From positions 61,692,649 to 61,756,648 of the forward strand of contig CM045758.1 of the NCBI GenBank assembly GCA_025200525.1: a stretch of DNA of 64,000 bases. The letters run 5' to 3'. Shown here one piece after another: positions 50,360-62,600 of the stretch; position 1 is the first letter of the stretch, and the number at the start of each line of letters is the position of its first letter. Both the position numbers and the translations under genes were made by a program. The stretch comes from Camellia lanceoleosa. Lineage: Eukaryota > Streptophyta > Magnoliopsida > Ericales > Theaceae. The notes beneath the pieces were generated by a model that worked only from the letters and a program-made list of their open reading frames with translations, searched no databases and had not been told where the DNA came from.

Positions 50360-51226
50360 ATGACAAACGATTTGGATTTCGCCATTCAAACTTGTCAATT
50401 TGAAATATATTGGCGTGAAAGAAAAATTTTGGATCTTCAAGAAGAGATCTATTTTCTTGATGAAATAAATTTTCATCCATTACAATATTATTTGGTGGAA
50501 GAAAAAAGACACCATGTAATTGGAGAAATTCATCAACTTGATATGGAAATTCGCCAATGGAATGATGAGTTATCAACTCTCACTATCAAGTCTTTAACTG
50601 AGGCCTTAATGGCCGGAATTAGCGAATTTTTTCAGAATTTTTCCATGGTTGAAAATAGCAAAAGCAAAGAGTTGATTTCATCAGTGGCTCGGGGGGTTCA
50701 AGAGTCCGTTTTTAAAGAGCCAAATTATGAAATTAACATAACGAAAGAACATATTTTTGAGCCAAATTTGGCTAAGAATGATGTTTCATACATGACTCGG
50801 GGGGTCCAAAAATCAATTTTTAGAGAGTCGAGTCATGAAAATAACATTCTTATGGGGGATTTTCATAAGCCATTAATGGCTAACATGGAAAAACAACCCA
50901 CTTTGCCAAAGAATTATGAAAATCAATTCGGCGAAAGTCATGTTTTTAAACCAAACATGGTCAAGAATAATGAACAAGCCACTGTTCATGAATTCAAAAT
51001 TTTTGACATTTTTCAAAATGTAAAAAAGTATGAATTTTCATGGTCACACTATACCATGACTTTTGGTGTTCAAAATCCTTTTTGGATTTGTGGTTCACAT
51101 CAAAATATAATTCTAATGATGTGGCTAACAAAATTAACAAATTGTTCTTATGAGTTCGAAGCACTAAGAACAAAGGATGACCATTTAAAATGCATGAATT
51201 TGGCTAGAAAAAGCCTATACATTTAA
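50360..51226 (+). CDS. Unrecognised 288-residue protein of the three-LTR element, copy 1
   Basis: ATG at 50360, 39 bases after the LTR and just past the primer-binding site, so it stands where gag is expected. No gag core, zinc knuckle, protease or RT motif was seen. Residues 14-85 are rich in Glu, Arg, Leu and Ile and probably helical or coiled (WRERKILDLQEEIYFLDE, IHQLDMEIRQWNDELSTL). The middle contains loose repeats of RGVQxSxFxE (residues about 112 and 147), with FKPNMVKN/FEPNLAKN echoes. The C-terminal part is better ordered in look (SWSHYTMTFGVQNPFWICGS). No signal peptide or membrane segment. Compared with copy 2 it has about 27 amino-acid changes but few silent ones, so I see no sign of selection on the protein since the copies split. 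It could be a diverged gag or a captured host fragment. Confidence 0.6.
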   Translation: MTNDLDFAIQTCQFEIYWRERKILDLQEEIYFLDEINFHPLQYYLVEEKRHHVIGEIHQLDMEIRQWNDELSTLTIKSLTEALMAGISEFFQNFSMVENSKSKELISSVARGVQESVFKEPNYEINITKEHIFEPNLAKNDVSYMTRGVQKSIFRESSHENNILMGDFHKPLMANMEKQPTLPKNYENQFGESHVFKPNMVKNNEQATVHEFKIFDIFQNVKKYEFSWSHYTMTFGVQNPFWICGSHQNIILMMWLTKLTNCSYEFEALRTKDDHLKCMNLARKSLYI

Positions 51227-51289
51227 ATAAATGGTTGAGTTTGGCTTATCTTTTCAAATTGATGGCCAATTGTTTGTATGTACACAATC

Positions 51290-51990
51290 AAAGCATCAAA
51301 GATACATTCGAAGCATCAAGAGTTGTTTCGAAGGTTGATTACTTCACCTTCGAAGCTGTATAAAGTTTTGAAGATACATTCGAAACATCAAGAGTTATTT
51401 CGAAGGTTGATTACTTCACCTTCGAAACTGTATAAAGCTTTGAAAACTTTCGAAATGTGTACATCTCTTCAAATATATGTAAAATGACAATTAATTAGTT
51501 GTCGAATAATGCCTATTTTTGGCATGATAAGTTGGTTCGAAGAACAACAGTTTTTGGTGTCTTCGAAGAATTAATAATTGGTTCGAAGCACAAAATTAAT
51601 ATTTTCATTAATTATGTACGAACCAGAACATACAAAATTTGAATAACCACAATGTTGGCCAAAAGTTGCTTCGAAGGCCCTTTTGTCATAATTTTGCAAG
51701 CTTCGAAGCACTCCATCTTGCATTAACAGCTTCGAAGAAACAATAATGGTGGTTGTGAACCTTCGAAGCTTTGCCGAATATTTCCAAGGATGTAATTTGT
51801 CCTTTGTCGGCACTTTCAACTTTCGAAAGATGATTTTGGTTCTTTGTACCACCTTCGAAGCTTGTTACTAGTCCATAATAGCTAGCATTCGAGGTATCTA
51901 GTCATAATTTCATACTCATTCGAAGCACTTCATTGGTGCTATTACATCATTCGAAGCACTTTGTTGGTATTATTCGAAGCATTTTATTGC
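51290..51990. repeat. TTCGAAG-rich tract, internal region 1
   Basis: About 19 exact TTCGAA hexamers in 700 bases, most as CTTCGAAG or TTCGAAGC, against well under one expected in AT-rich DNA. A unit of about 73 bp (ACATTCGAA...CATCAAGAGTT...TATAAAG) is repeated at 51307 and 51373. The tract lies between the ORF and the next LTR. Confidence 0.9.
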
Positions 51991-52072
51991 TTAGATTAAT
52001 CATGTGTTGGTTCGCCCTTCAAAAATTCAAATAAACATCATTTTTAAGGGTCATGGGGGTAATGTTAGCACC

Positions 52073-52692
52073 ATAAATCAATTTTTATTATTTATATAAT
52101 TGCAGGACACATGGCATTCTCTTATTCATTTGGAAGTTAAAAGAAGTTATAAAGATGATGGAGAATATGAAGGACAAAGTGGATGAGTGGAAGGACACAT
52201 GGCAAGACAAGAATGAAGATGGAAGAGTGGGTAGTTTTAGGTGGTTATTAGGTAGTTATTGCTGGAAGTTTTTTCCTACAAATATTTGCCTATAAATAGC
52301 CATTCATGGCTACATTGTAAAGGATCCAGAACTCAAATCAAAGACAGTTGATTTCAATATTTCTTGTCATTTTCCTTATCTTAGGAGTAGTTTAACATAG
52401 ATTTATAATTCGAAGCATTTATTTTCATGCACTTCCTTTTCGAAGCATAGGAGTAGAGGTAAGTAATTATTACTTTGATTGTTCACTCAATCGTCTTTCT
52501 CCGTTCCCCTTTCTTCTTTTAATTTTTCTTTTCGCTACACTTGGCAATTTTGAAGTCCTCTTCGTTGAGGCAAAAGAACCGTCAACGCAATCGCTTGATA
52601 ATTGGCTTGAATTTAATCTGTAAGGATTTTTCAATCCTTGCTGGCACGCTCGCATTTATAATATTTTCCTTCGTAGGAAAAATAAGCCAACA
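52073..52692 (+). repeat. Middle LTR of the three-LTR element
   Basis: 620 bp. It has its own changes, such as loss of CTG after ACCATAAAT and GACACATGG for GACACGTGG. No target duplication adjoins it, as expected for an LTR shared between two internal regions. Confidence 0.93.
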
Positions 52693-52726
52693 TTTTTTGC
52701 ACGCCGGGGACGACCAAGTGTAAGAA

Positions 52727-53592
52727 ATGACAAACAATTTGGATTTCGCCATTCGAACTTGTCAATTAAAATATATTGGCGTGAAAGAAAAATTTTGGAT
52801 CTTCAAAAAGAGATCCATTTTCTTGATGAAATAAACTTTCATCCATTACAATATTATTTGGTGGAAGAAAAAAGACACCATTTAATTGGAGAAATTCATC
52901 AACTTGATATGAAAATTCGCCAATGGAATGATGAGTTATCAACTCTCACTATTAAGTCTTTAACTGAGGCTTTAATGGCAGGAATTGGTGAATTTTTTCA
53001 GAATTTTTCCATAGTTGAAAATAGCAAAAGCAAAGAGTTGATTTCATCAATGGCTCGGGGGGTTCAAGAGCCCGTTTTTAAAGAGCCAAGTTATGAAATT
53101 AACACAACGAAAGAGCATGTTCTTGAGCCAAATTTGGCTAAAAATGATGTTCCATGTATGACTCGGGGGGTCCAAAAATCAAATTTTAGAGAGTCAAGTT
53201 ATGAAAATAACATATTTATGAGTGATTTTCATAAGCCATTAATGGCTAACATGGAAAAACAACCCACTTTGCTAAATAATTATGAAAATCAATTCAGCGA
53301 AAGTTTTGTTTTTAAAACAAACATGGTCAAGAATGATGAACAAGCCACTGTTCATGAATTCAAAATTTTTGACACTTTTCAAAATGTCAAAAAGTATGAA
53401 TTTTCATGGTCACACTATACCATGACTTTTGGTGTTCAAAATCCTTTTTGGATTTGTGGTTCACATCAAAATATAATTCTAATGATGTGGCTAATAAAAT
53501 TAACAAATTGTTCTTATGAGTTCGAAGAACTAAGAACAAGGGATGACCATTTAAAATGCATGAATTTGGCTAGAAAAAGCCTATGCATTTAA
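52727..53592 (+). pseudogene. Copy 2 of the unrecognised retrotransposon protein, frameshifted near its start
   Basis: The ATG at 52727 matches that of copy 1, but one base is missing at about 52765 (CAATTAAAATAT for CAATTTGAAATAT), so the first 14 codons are out of frame with the rest. From about 52775 to 53592 the frame of copy 1 is open to the same stop after ARKSL(C)I. About 27 replacements separate the two proteins over 277 residues. Confidence 0.7.
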
Positions 53593-53654
53593 ATAAATGG
53601 TTGAGATTGGCTTATCTTTTCAAATTGATGGCCAGTTGTTTGTATGTACACAGT

Positions 53655-54345
53655 CAAAGCATCGAAGATACATTCGAAGAATCAAGAGTTGTTTCGAAGG
53701 TTGATTACTTCACCTTCGAAGCTGTATAAAGCTTTGAAGATACATTCGAAACATCAAGAGTTATTTCGAAGGTTGATTACTTTACCTTCGAAACTGTATA
53801 AAGCTTTGAAAACTTTCGAAATGTGTACATCTCTTCAAATATATGTAAAATGACAATTAATTAGTTGTCGAATAATGCCTATTTTTGGCATGATAAGTTG
53901 GTTCGAAGAACAACAGTTTTTGGTATCTTCGAAGAATTAATAATTGGTTCGAAGCACAAAATTAATATTTTCATTAATTATGTACGAACCAAAACATACA
54001 AAATTTGATAACCACAATGTTGGCCAAAAGTTGCTTCGAAGGCCCTTTTGCCATAATTTTGCAAGCTTCGAAGCACTCCATCTTGCATTAACAGCTTCGA
54101 AGAAACAATAATGGTGGTTGTGAACCTTCGAAACTTTGCCGAATATTTCCAAGGATGTAATTTGTCCTTTGTCGGCACTTTCAACTTTCGAAAGATGATT
54201 TTGGTTCTTTGTACCACCTTCGAAGCTTGTTACTAGTCCATAATAGTTAGCATTTGAGGCATCTAGTCATAATTTCATACTCATTCGAAGCACTTCATTA
54301 GTGCTATTATATCATTCGAAGCACTTTGTTGGTATTATTCGAAGC
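53655..54345. repeat. TTCGAAG-rich tract, internal region 2
   Basis: Counterpart of 51290-51990 with the same spacing of motifs and a few lost (CGAAACTTTGCC for CGAAGCTTTGCC). Confidence 0.9.
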
Positions 54346-54429
54346 ATTTTATTGCTTAGATTAATCATGTGCTTGGTTCGGCCTTTAAAAATTCAAATAA
54401 ACATCATTTTTAAGGGCCGCGGGGGGTAA

Positions 54430-55062
54430 TGTTAGCACCATAAATCTGCAATTTTTATTATTTATATAATTGCAGGACACGTGGCATTCTCTTATTCATT
54501 TGGAAGTTAAAAGAAGTTATAAAGATAATGGAGAATATGAAGGACAAAGTGGATGAGTGGAAGGACATATGGCAAGACAAGAATGAAGATGGAAGAGTGG
54601 GTAGTTTTAGGTGGTTATTGGGTAGTTATTGCTGGAAGTTTTTTCCTACAAATATTTGCCTATAAATAGCCATTCATGGCTACATTGTAAAGGATCCAGA
54701 ACTTAAATCAAAGACAGTTGATTTCAATATTTCTTGTCATTTTCCTTATCTTAGGAGTAGTTTAACATAGATTTATATTTCGAAGCATTTATTTTCATGC
54801 ACTTCCTTTTCGAAGCATAGGAGTAGAGGTAAGTAATTATTACTTTGATTGTTCACTCAATCGTCTTTCTCCGTCCCCCTTTCTTCTTTTAATTTTTCTT
54901 TTCGCTACACTTGGCAATTTTGAAGTCCTCTTCGTTGAGGCAAAAGAACCGTCAACGCAATCGCTTGATAATTGGCTTGAATTTAATCTGTAAGGATTTT
55001 TCAATCCTTGCTGGCACGCTCGCATTTATAATATTTTCCTTCGTAGGAAAAATAAGCCGACA
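54430..55062 (+). repeat. Third LTR of the three-LTR element
   Basis: 633 bp, the same length as the first LTR and differing at about four positions (GATAATGG for GATGATGG, GATCCAG for GATCGAG, TATTTCG for TAATTCG, GCCGACA for GCCAACA). ATTAA follows. Confidence 0.93.
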
Positions 55063-55159
55063 ATTAACAACTATATTTTTAAAATGAAGTATTATTCAAT
55101 TAATGAGAACTTGTATTTTTTATATGATAAATGCCACATAAGTTAATAAAAACATATTA

Positions 55160-56124
55160 GGCCTATTTCGTAGAGCTTATAAGCTGCTTATTTCAGTTTT
55201 TAACTTAATTTAAACTAAAATATTGTGTTTGGTGCAGCTTAAGTTAACCAACTTATAGCTTAAATCAAGCTATTTCTTACCTTATTTCAAAAGCTGGTCA
55301 GGAGATGTTTAAATTTTTGACTTAAGAGTGTAGCTGGTGTGGGGGGCTAAAATTACTTAAATGCCGTTGTCAATACTCAAATATTAATATTAATTAATAT
55401 TGATATTAATTAAAAAATAAAAAATTGTATTTCTAAAGAAAAAGAAAAAAATCAATATTAATTGAAAATTTAATTGGTATTAATTATTAATAAATTCATA
55501 TTGTATATTTTTATATTAATTAAAAAATAAAAAATTGTATATTTCTGAAGAAAAATAAAAAAAATCGATATTAATTAAAAAAATCAATATTAATTGGTAT
55601 TAATTATTAATAAATTAATATTGTATACTTTTGTAAGGAATTAATTATTAATTGATACTAATTAATAACAATTGTTGATTATTAATATTAATTGATACTA
55701 ATAAAAATTAAATATTAATATTAATTTATACTAATTAATAATTTTAGTATTAATTGATACTAATAAAGCAATTAATTAATACTAATTAATTTATAATGAA
55801 AAATAATTGTGACAATAATACTTCCATTCATTTTTAGCAAATGTATCAATTTTTATATTAATTGATATTAATTAATACTAATTATATTAACTTTTATTAA
55901 TGAAAATTAAAATTGAAAAAAATGACAAAATAATCATTTTATATCATATAAGGGTAGAAATGACAATAATACAGTAAAAAACTATTTTACAGCTTATTAA
56001 CCAAATACTACTCTGCTGCTTAAATTTATAATCCCACAACTGTACCAAACATGTTAACAACTATAAGTCATAAACTATTAATTTATAATTTATAATATTT
56101 TTTCACAAGTCCACAAACGGGACC
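55160..56124. mobile_element. MITE-like element of the GGNCCNGTTTG family with an ATTAAT-rich centre
   Basis: Left end GGCCTATTTCG and AGCTTATAAGC, right end ATAAGTCATAAACTATTAATTTATAA...CAAACGGGACC. The flanks resemble the copy at 15152. The centre (55370-55900) is simple sequence made of ATTAAT and TTAATATT units. Confidence 0.55.
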
Positions 56125-56382
56125 ATTATAAAATTTGTTTGTATGATATTACTCGTATCCAAACCCACATCTCCACTGTCATGCGACGCCCCAGTCCTCT
56201 TTCCACCACCATGCCTTCCTTTTACTCCATTCACAAAAAATCAAACAAAAAAAATACTAATAAGAATTGCACAACCGAACAAAAATTACACAAAAAAGTT
56301 GCACAATGGCATAAAAATGGCAAAGCAAGGACATTCATGGTGGCGTGACTAGTGGCTTGGGTGTGCGGGTTGCAATTTATAC

Positions 56383-56625
56383 GATTTGAGAGTAAAATTA
56401 TAAGTCGAATAACGAGTTAGTGGATTGATAAATTATCTTATTTCAGTCACATCATCTTATTTAAATCACATCACCTCTCTAACACATCACATCAAACCCA
56501 ACCCAAACCCAACCCAAACCCACCAATAAGTCAAAAAGTGCACTTTTTTAGGACATCCCAAACCAACCCTAGATTTGAGAATAAAATTATAAGTCGAATA
56601 ACGAGTTAGTGGATTGATAAATTAT
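56383..56625. repeat. Pair of 54-bp direct repeats flanking 135 bp
   Basis: GATTTGAGAGTAAAATTATA through GATTGATAAATTAT at 56383-56436 is repeated with one mismatch at 56572-56625. The sequence between holds CCCAAACCCAACCC runs. Confidence 0.95.
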
Positions 56626-56629
56626 GATT

Positions 56630-58890
56630 TAAATAATTTTTGATAGATTAGTGAATTAAAGAATATTTTAATTAATTATCATATATTTGTATAATATATA
56701 ACATTAATTTGTATAATATTTTTTAAATAAATAACATAAAATAATTTTTCATATATATAACTACTAATTTGTAATAAATTTTATATTTTAAATCCCTCTC
56801 ACACTCATTTTTATATTGATATTTCATTAAAAATTAAAAAATATATATGTTTCAACTATAATAGAGCTGAACGGTTTGGTTAGCGGATTATAAATTTAAA
56901 GTTTAAATTGCAATTAGCGGTTAGAGCGGTGCGAATTGATGCGAATTGAGCATTATTTTGCACAGCCCTACCAGTAGCAGAGTCAGAAAATTAAGTTAGA
57001 AGGAATACTTATTAATTATAATTTTTTATTTAAAAAAAATCATGAGCAACAGCGAGATAATAATAATTTTATGAGAGAAATTTAAAGATAAAAAATTACA
57101 TATTCATTATTGATAAAAACAAATCAAAATTCTATAATAGTGTGAAATAGCTCGGTGTGTGATGATGATGTAAGTTTGTAATTTTAGTACAAAAAATTAT
57201 GGATCAAAATTCCTAATTTTAAAAAATAAAAACACATCATTTATAGCACAAATTATTATAAAATATATTTAATTTTTTTTTGACAGAAAAATATTAAAAA
57301 GATGACATTGCTTATAAATAATGTGTTTTGAATGAAAATTATTAAACAGTCTTATAGTACCATGTGACATTGCTTACATGATGCTCAAAACATAGAAAAT
57401 CACAAATCATATTAAGTGGTATGTCAACTACTTGAAAATAATGAGTTTATTATATCCGATATATAATATTTTTTGCTACACTAATGATTTAAACTACTAC
57501 ATAAACAATACCATATAGTGTTTCCAAAAAATCAAATAACTATTTGTTGTGAACAATACAATAAACTTTTAGTCAAAGAACATGTTAAGAAAAAAAATAT
57601 ACATATGTCAATAACCAAAAAAAAAATTCAAAATTAAAGGAGGGACGTGATCCCCTGGCCTTGTTGTGTCTTCACCGTGACCCAACCACTGTTTGATTTT
57701 TGTAGCAGTGGTGATGGAGATCTTCATGGCCATCAGTTGGGGGAAAATTGTATCCATTAGGTGGCGAAGAATCATGGTCCAACATTTGTTTAATCTTTAC
57801 AAAAATGGATGCCTTTGTGACCCTAGGGTGGTAGAGGATCGTGACCACTAAGTAGCTAATATTGTGATCTTTGATGAGTAACAAGAGAGAAAGAGGAGAG
57901 AGAGAGAGCTGGATTGGGGGAGGGCAATACGGTAGAAGTAGATGGTGGAGGATGTAAGTAATGATATGGACATATGGGAAAAAAAATTTAAAAAATGATG
58001 GTTACAATGGGTACGTAGAGAAGAGGGTGATGGTGGCAGCTGGTGGAGGTGAAGGGGAAACTAATGTGCCGAAGGTGTGGTGAAGGGTCGATCCAATAGG
58101 GAAACAATTGACAAAATGGTAGTTAATATAATTAAGATAGTTTTTAATTTGACATCATGTTAAAAAATAAATAAAAAAACATCACGGGTTTAAAAAAAAG
58201 TATAAAAATTTACTAGTCTTATTATTGAAATTTGACGGAAAGTGGTTGGAATCAATTTAGATGATGAATATTTAAATTTTAAAAAAGAAAATGATATATA
58301 AATTTATTTTTAGATCAATTTTTCTGAGTCAGTGATGTATTAAGAAAAATTTTAAATATCAATCAATTATCTTCTTAACACATCATTAGATTTAGAAAAT
58401 AAATCTAACTTTTAGGTCTAAATAGTAATACTCAAGATAAATCTTAAAAATTTAATTTGTTACACAAGTTAAGTCTTAATTTTTTTTTTCATATATTTAT
58501 TTGGTAATTTCTGCAATAAAAAAAGGGGTGAATTGCAAATACACCTCCCTAAGATCTGATTAAAATACGAATCGCCCTCTGTAGTGTTGCAAATTTCACC
58601 TCATGAGATTTCTAATTTCATAACAAATCGTTCATTTTATTAATAAATCATCAATTTAATTAATAGTGTTTAGTCATGCTAAAAATTTGTTTCAATTAAT
58701 AATTTAAGTAATTATAAATTTTATTTTTTTAATTAATTTTTTAAAATAAAAAATAATTTATATTTTAAACAAATCATAATGAGTGCATTGATAATTTATT
58801 AACCCAAAAAAAACCATATATACATTCTTGAAAATTGAATTGAAAAAAAAAAATAAAAAAAAAATAAAGAAATGCCAGCACAGCAGCTAA
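56630..58890. other. AT-rich spacer upstream of the RBR ligase gene
   Basis: No coding region seen. Positions 57640-58100 are less AT-rich and GGTGG-rich, possibly an old gene fragment, but no frame is convincing. Confidence 0.45.
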
Positions 58891-58899
58891 AAACACTCT

Positions 58900-59664
58900 C
58901 TTTCTTCTTACGCCATTAACGCCAACAGTGACTGATATGAATGATCATTCTCTCTCTCTCGCTCTCTCACTATCCTCCGTTTTTCTCTCTCTAGAAAAAC
59001 AAATCTTGGTAAAGAGTCAGTTGTCAGGTTAGGGTTTTTATAGCATTTTGGAGACAGTTTCGGAGACCACTAAAAGAAAGAAAACCAGATCAAATTCCTC
59101 CAGATAAGGTGTGGAAGCTTCACTTCTGTTCTTTCCTTTGATTCCTTCTTATATCTGTCTTTTATTTTTTTGGCTTTATTCAATAATTATATATATGTCT
59201 CCTAGATTTGTTGAAGTTTCCTAATAGAACATCATAGAGTCATTTTGTATCTTTAGACACTTCAATTCCTGTGTTTTTTTGGGTTTCTTGCTTGATGATT
59301 TTTAGGTGAACATAATCTGTAGATTTAGATCCAATTTTGATGGTTCTTTTTTTTTTCTTTAGATCAAGAAATGAGACATTTTTATTTTTATATTGGTCTC
59401 TGATTCTGTAATTTTTTGAGGGGGCCTCTTTTTCTGTAGATATAACCAGTAAAATTTGATGTTTCAGTTTCAGATTGAATTTTTGATGGGTTTCTATTGG
59501 GTTTGATTCACATATATGGGAAGAGCTATATTTGATGGTAATCTTTTTTGTTGTGGGTTTGATGAAAAAGATGCTGAATTTTGAGAGTTCCAGATTGGTT
59601 TGTTGATGGGTTTTCAGTAGATTTTGATGTTAATCACAGCTTCATTTATTTAAAGTTTGTGAAA
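58900..59664 (+). promoter_or_regulatory. Likely 5' leader region of the RBR ligase gene
   Basis: CT-rich stretches (CTCTCTCTCTCGCTCTCTCAC at 58950-58972), then a GGTTAGGGTTTTTATAG segment typical of plant leaders, and CCAGATAAG|GTGTGG near 59107, a possible donor of a 5'-UTR intron ending shortly before the ATG at 59665. No certain TATA box. Confidence 0.4.
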
Positions 59665-62600
59665 ATGGAGAAGCAAACAAATTTTGGTTGTGGGTCTGTT
59701 GTGAATTCGGGTAGAGAAATGAAATTAGAAGAAGATGAAGATTTTCGGAGTTGTTGCGAAGATGAAGATGAATTGATGGAGAGGGAAGAATCAGCGAAGG
59801 AAAGTTCAAAGGACATTCTTGATGAAGGTTCAGTGAATATGTTCTTCAAGGGTATATCGATAGCTAAGGCTGGAGAATGTGGCACTGGGCTTTCCGGGAT
59901 TGGGGTGGTTATGGAAAGATCAGCTAATGTTCCTTTGATTCAAGTACAGAAAAAGCTTGATTTCTATGTAGATGAATCGGTTGCTAACTATTTAGCTTTG
60001 ATGGATGGTCTGTTAGAGGCTGCACGAAATAAGATTGTGCGGGTGTTTGCTTGTACCGACTCTGAGATTTTATATGATCAGGTGAGCCATCTAATCCAGC
60101 TTTCAATATATACTTACGGTTTTTTACCATACATTCTTCAATTAGAGTCTGTTGCAATTAATTCTGCTGCTAATGTAGTTTCTTTATGATCTAAATGTTG
60201 GTAAATTTTGTTTCCGACTGAATATAAACATATGAACATATATCTTTCTTTGTGTCAACCAGAGGTTTTTTTTTTTCCTGTTTGTGTCTGTTACCCAGTT
60301 GTTGATATGGTTTTTATTTTCTTTGTTATTTTGAGATATATGGCTTTTTGAGCATGCAATATTTTGTAGTTTTTGGTTTAAATGAAATGCAAAACCAGCA
60401 TTTAATGAATGCTTAAGTTCCATTAAAAAAAAAAAAATTCGGATCACTTATCCCGTTTATTATGCCCTAATACATCTCTATGATTGAGATACAAAATTTA
60501 TAAAGATTGGTTGTTTGTGTAATCCATTTGATTGGTTGGCTTGAAAACATTCTTGAAATTACCTTTCATAAGTTAAACAATAAAGAAAAAAATTTGAGCA
60601 GTAATTGGTATCTTTTTTCTTTTCTAATTTTTATGTTGATGTTAATTATCTCCAAGTACCAACATATTTTCTGTGTATTGTTTCATACGTCTCAAAGTGA
60701 GATGACTTTTTGACAGATTATTAATGGGGAGAAACTCGATAATCCACTTCTCCTAGCATTGAGGCAAAGGATCCTAGAACATGCAGAAGATCTGGAAGCC
60801 TTTGTTCTTAAGTTGGTTCCCCATATAGACCTAGAAAGGCCATTATGCTTGGCCCAAGTGGCGATTGGGGTTGTCTCTTTTCCTGCTGAGGGAGTTGAAT
60901 CATTTGAAAATTGTTCGATATGTTGCGAGGAGAAGCCATTGCAGATGACTATCACATTGAAATGCTCCCACAAGTTTTGTTCCCATTGTATGAAAACCTA
61001 TGTCGATGGGAAAGTGCAATCTTCTCAAGTCCCCATTCGATGTCCTCAGTTACGATGCAAATATTGTATCTCCATCCCTGAATGCAGATCTTTTCTTCCA
61101 GTTGCCTCATATGAAATGTTAGAGAGAGCCCTTGCAGAATCAAACGTTCTCAATTCGGACAAAATTTATTGCCCCTTTCCAAATTGTTCAGTTCTCCTCG
61201 ATCCTCATGAATGCTTATCGACAAGGGCGAGTTCATCGAGTCAGTCAGATAACAGCTGTGTGGAGTGTCCGGTCTGTCAGAGATTTATCTGTGTGGAATG
61301 TGGGGTCCCTTGGCATTCTTCGATGAGCTGTGAAGAGTATCAAAACCTCCCTCTGGATGAGAGGGATGCTGCTGACATTACTCTGCATCGTCTGGCAGAA
61401 AGCAACAGGTGGAGGCGCTGCCAACAGTGCCGGCGGATGATTGAGCTAATCCATGGTTGCTACCACATGACTTGTTGGTAAGATCACTTTCTTTAGATAT
61501 ATAGACGCTGCTGTTTTTCTTTTTTATTTAAAAATAATAATCTTCTTAAAATCGAAACAAAAAAAAAAAACTACTATAAAAAGGAAACTAAACGGTATTA
61601 TTTTAAATGTACTATTAAAGTTGGATAAGTAAGTTTAAATAGAAATTTTCTTCCCTCCTCCACATATGGGTCACCCTTCTACATGCGTGCATGTTAGACA
61701 AGTTAGCAGTTTGGCTCTGAAGTAAAATCATAAATGTATCTTTAGAGCAGTGATGGAAAGAAAGGCGTTACATACCTGCACGACATGAAAATAATCTCAT
61801 TTAATAAATCCATTTATGGTGGGATTTTTTAATTTTCTTTCAAACCAACCCGTCAAACTAGTATGTGATGACAATATTCTGGCAGTACTGTTCACACCTT
61901 ATTTTTGTTTGAGGGTCAAAAACCTTATGAAAAGCTATGTAATATGGACTCTTCTAAATTTGTGAAGTATCTGTGTCAAACTTGATCCTTGGGTTAGGGT
62001 GTGAGATGCATCCATCATGCTATTGCACATGCACCCAACATTTTACTATGAAATTATGCACAAAATGCTCTATGCTAGTCTGCGAATAGCATTAATTTTT
62101 ACCCTAAATAAATGATAGAAATATGAAATTTACCTATGCCTTGGTGTCGTTGTGCATGAGAATTAGATGAACTTGACACTTGGACACGTACTTGCATCTG
62201 ACCATACCCAAGATGCATGTAAGAAGTGTGAATTTTTTTTTAATATTTTACTTATAATTATTTTTATGCCCCTACTAGACAAAAACCCTAGATCCGTCCT
62301 TATTAGCTGTACCCAAGCCCATGTAACATAGATGACTAGTCTGGAGTATCAGCTATTAGGAAAAAAAAAAAGACCTAGTAAAAAGGGGAAAAAACTGTAG
62401 AGATATCCACCAAAGTGGACTAGATTTTCCAGTTCCCACCAAAGTTTCCTTCCTCTCCTTTGCTTGGAGATTACTCAATGTCTCATCTCTTTACGTTGAT
62501 GGAAGATGGCTTTTTGACTGGATTTTTTCTGGTGTTTATTGGCCAGTCTTGGGTGGAGAGATGCCGACCAACAAGGAGAGGTGGTCAAACCCATGGTGCA

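Larger units (their letters stand above)
49689..55062 (+). mobile_element. Composite LTR retrotransposon with three LTRs and two internal regions
   Basis: LTRs lie at 49689-50321, 52073-52692 and 54430-55062, each TGTTAGCACC...ACA. The 5-bp sequence ATTAA occurs immediately outside the first (49684-49688) and after the third (55063-55067), so the whole trimer is bounded by one target duplication. Internal regions are 50322-52072 and 52693-54429. Internal 1 begins TTTTTTGGCACGCCCAGTGG, a likely primer-binding site; in internal 2 this is damaged (TTTTTTGCACGCCGGGGACG). Both end in purine-rich tracts (AAGGGTCATGGGGGTAA, AAGGGCCGCGGGGGGTAA). There is no pol, so the element is non-autonomous. The two outer LTRs differ at only about four positions by eye, fewer than either differs from the middle one. 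Confidence 0.93.

Noticed and set aside
51290..51990. TTCGAA motifs as heat-shock elements
   Set aside because: Heat-shock elements need TTC and GAA separated by two bases; here they are adjacent.
56491..56522. CCCAAACCCAACCC as telomere-like sequence
   Set aside because: It lacks the T of CCCTAAA and is only about 30 bases of degenerate repeat.
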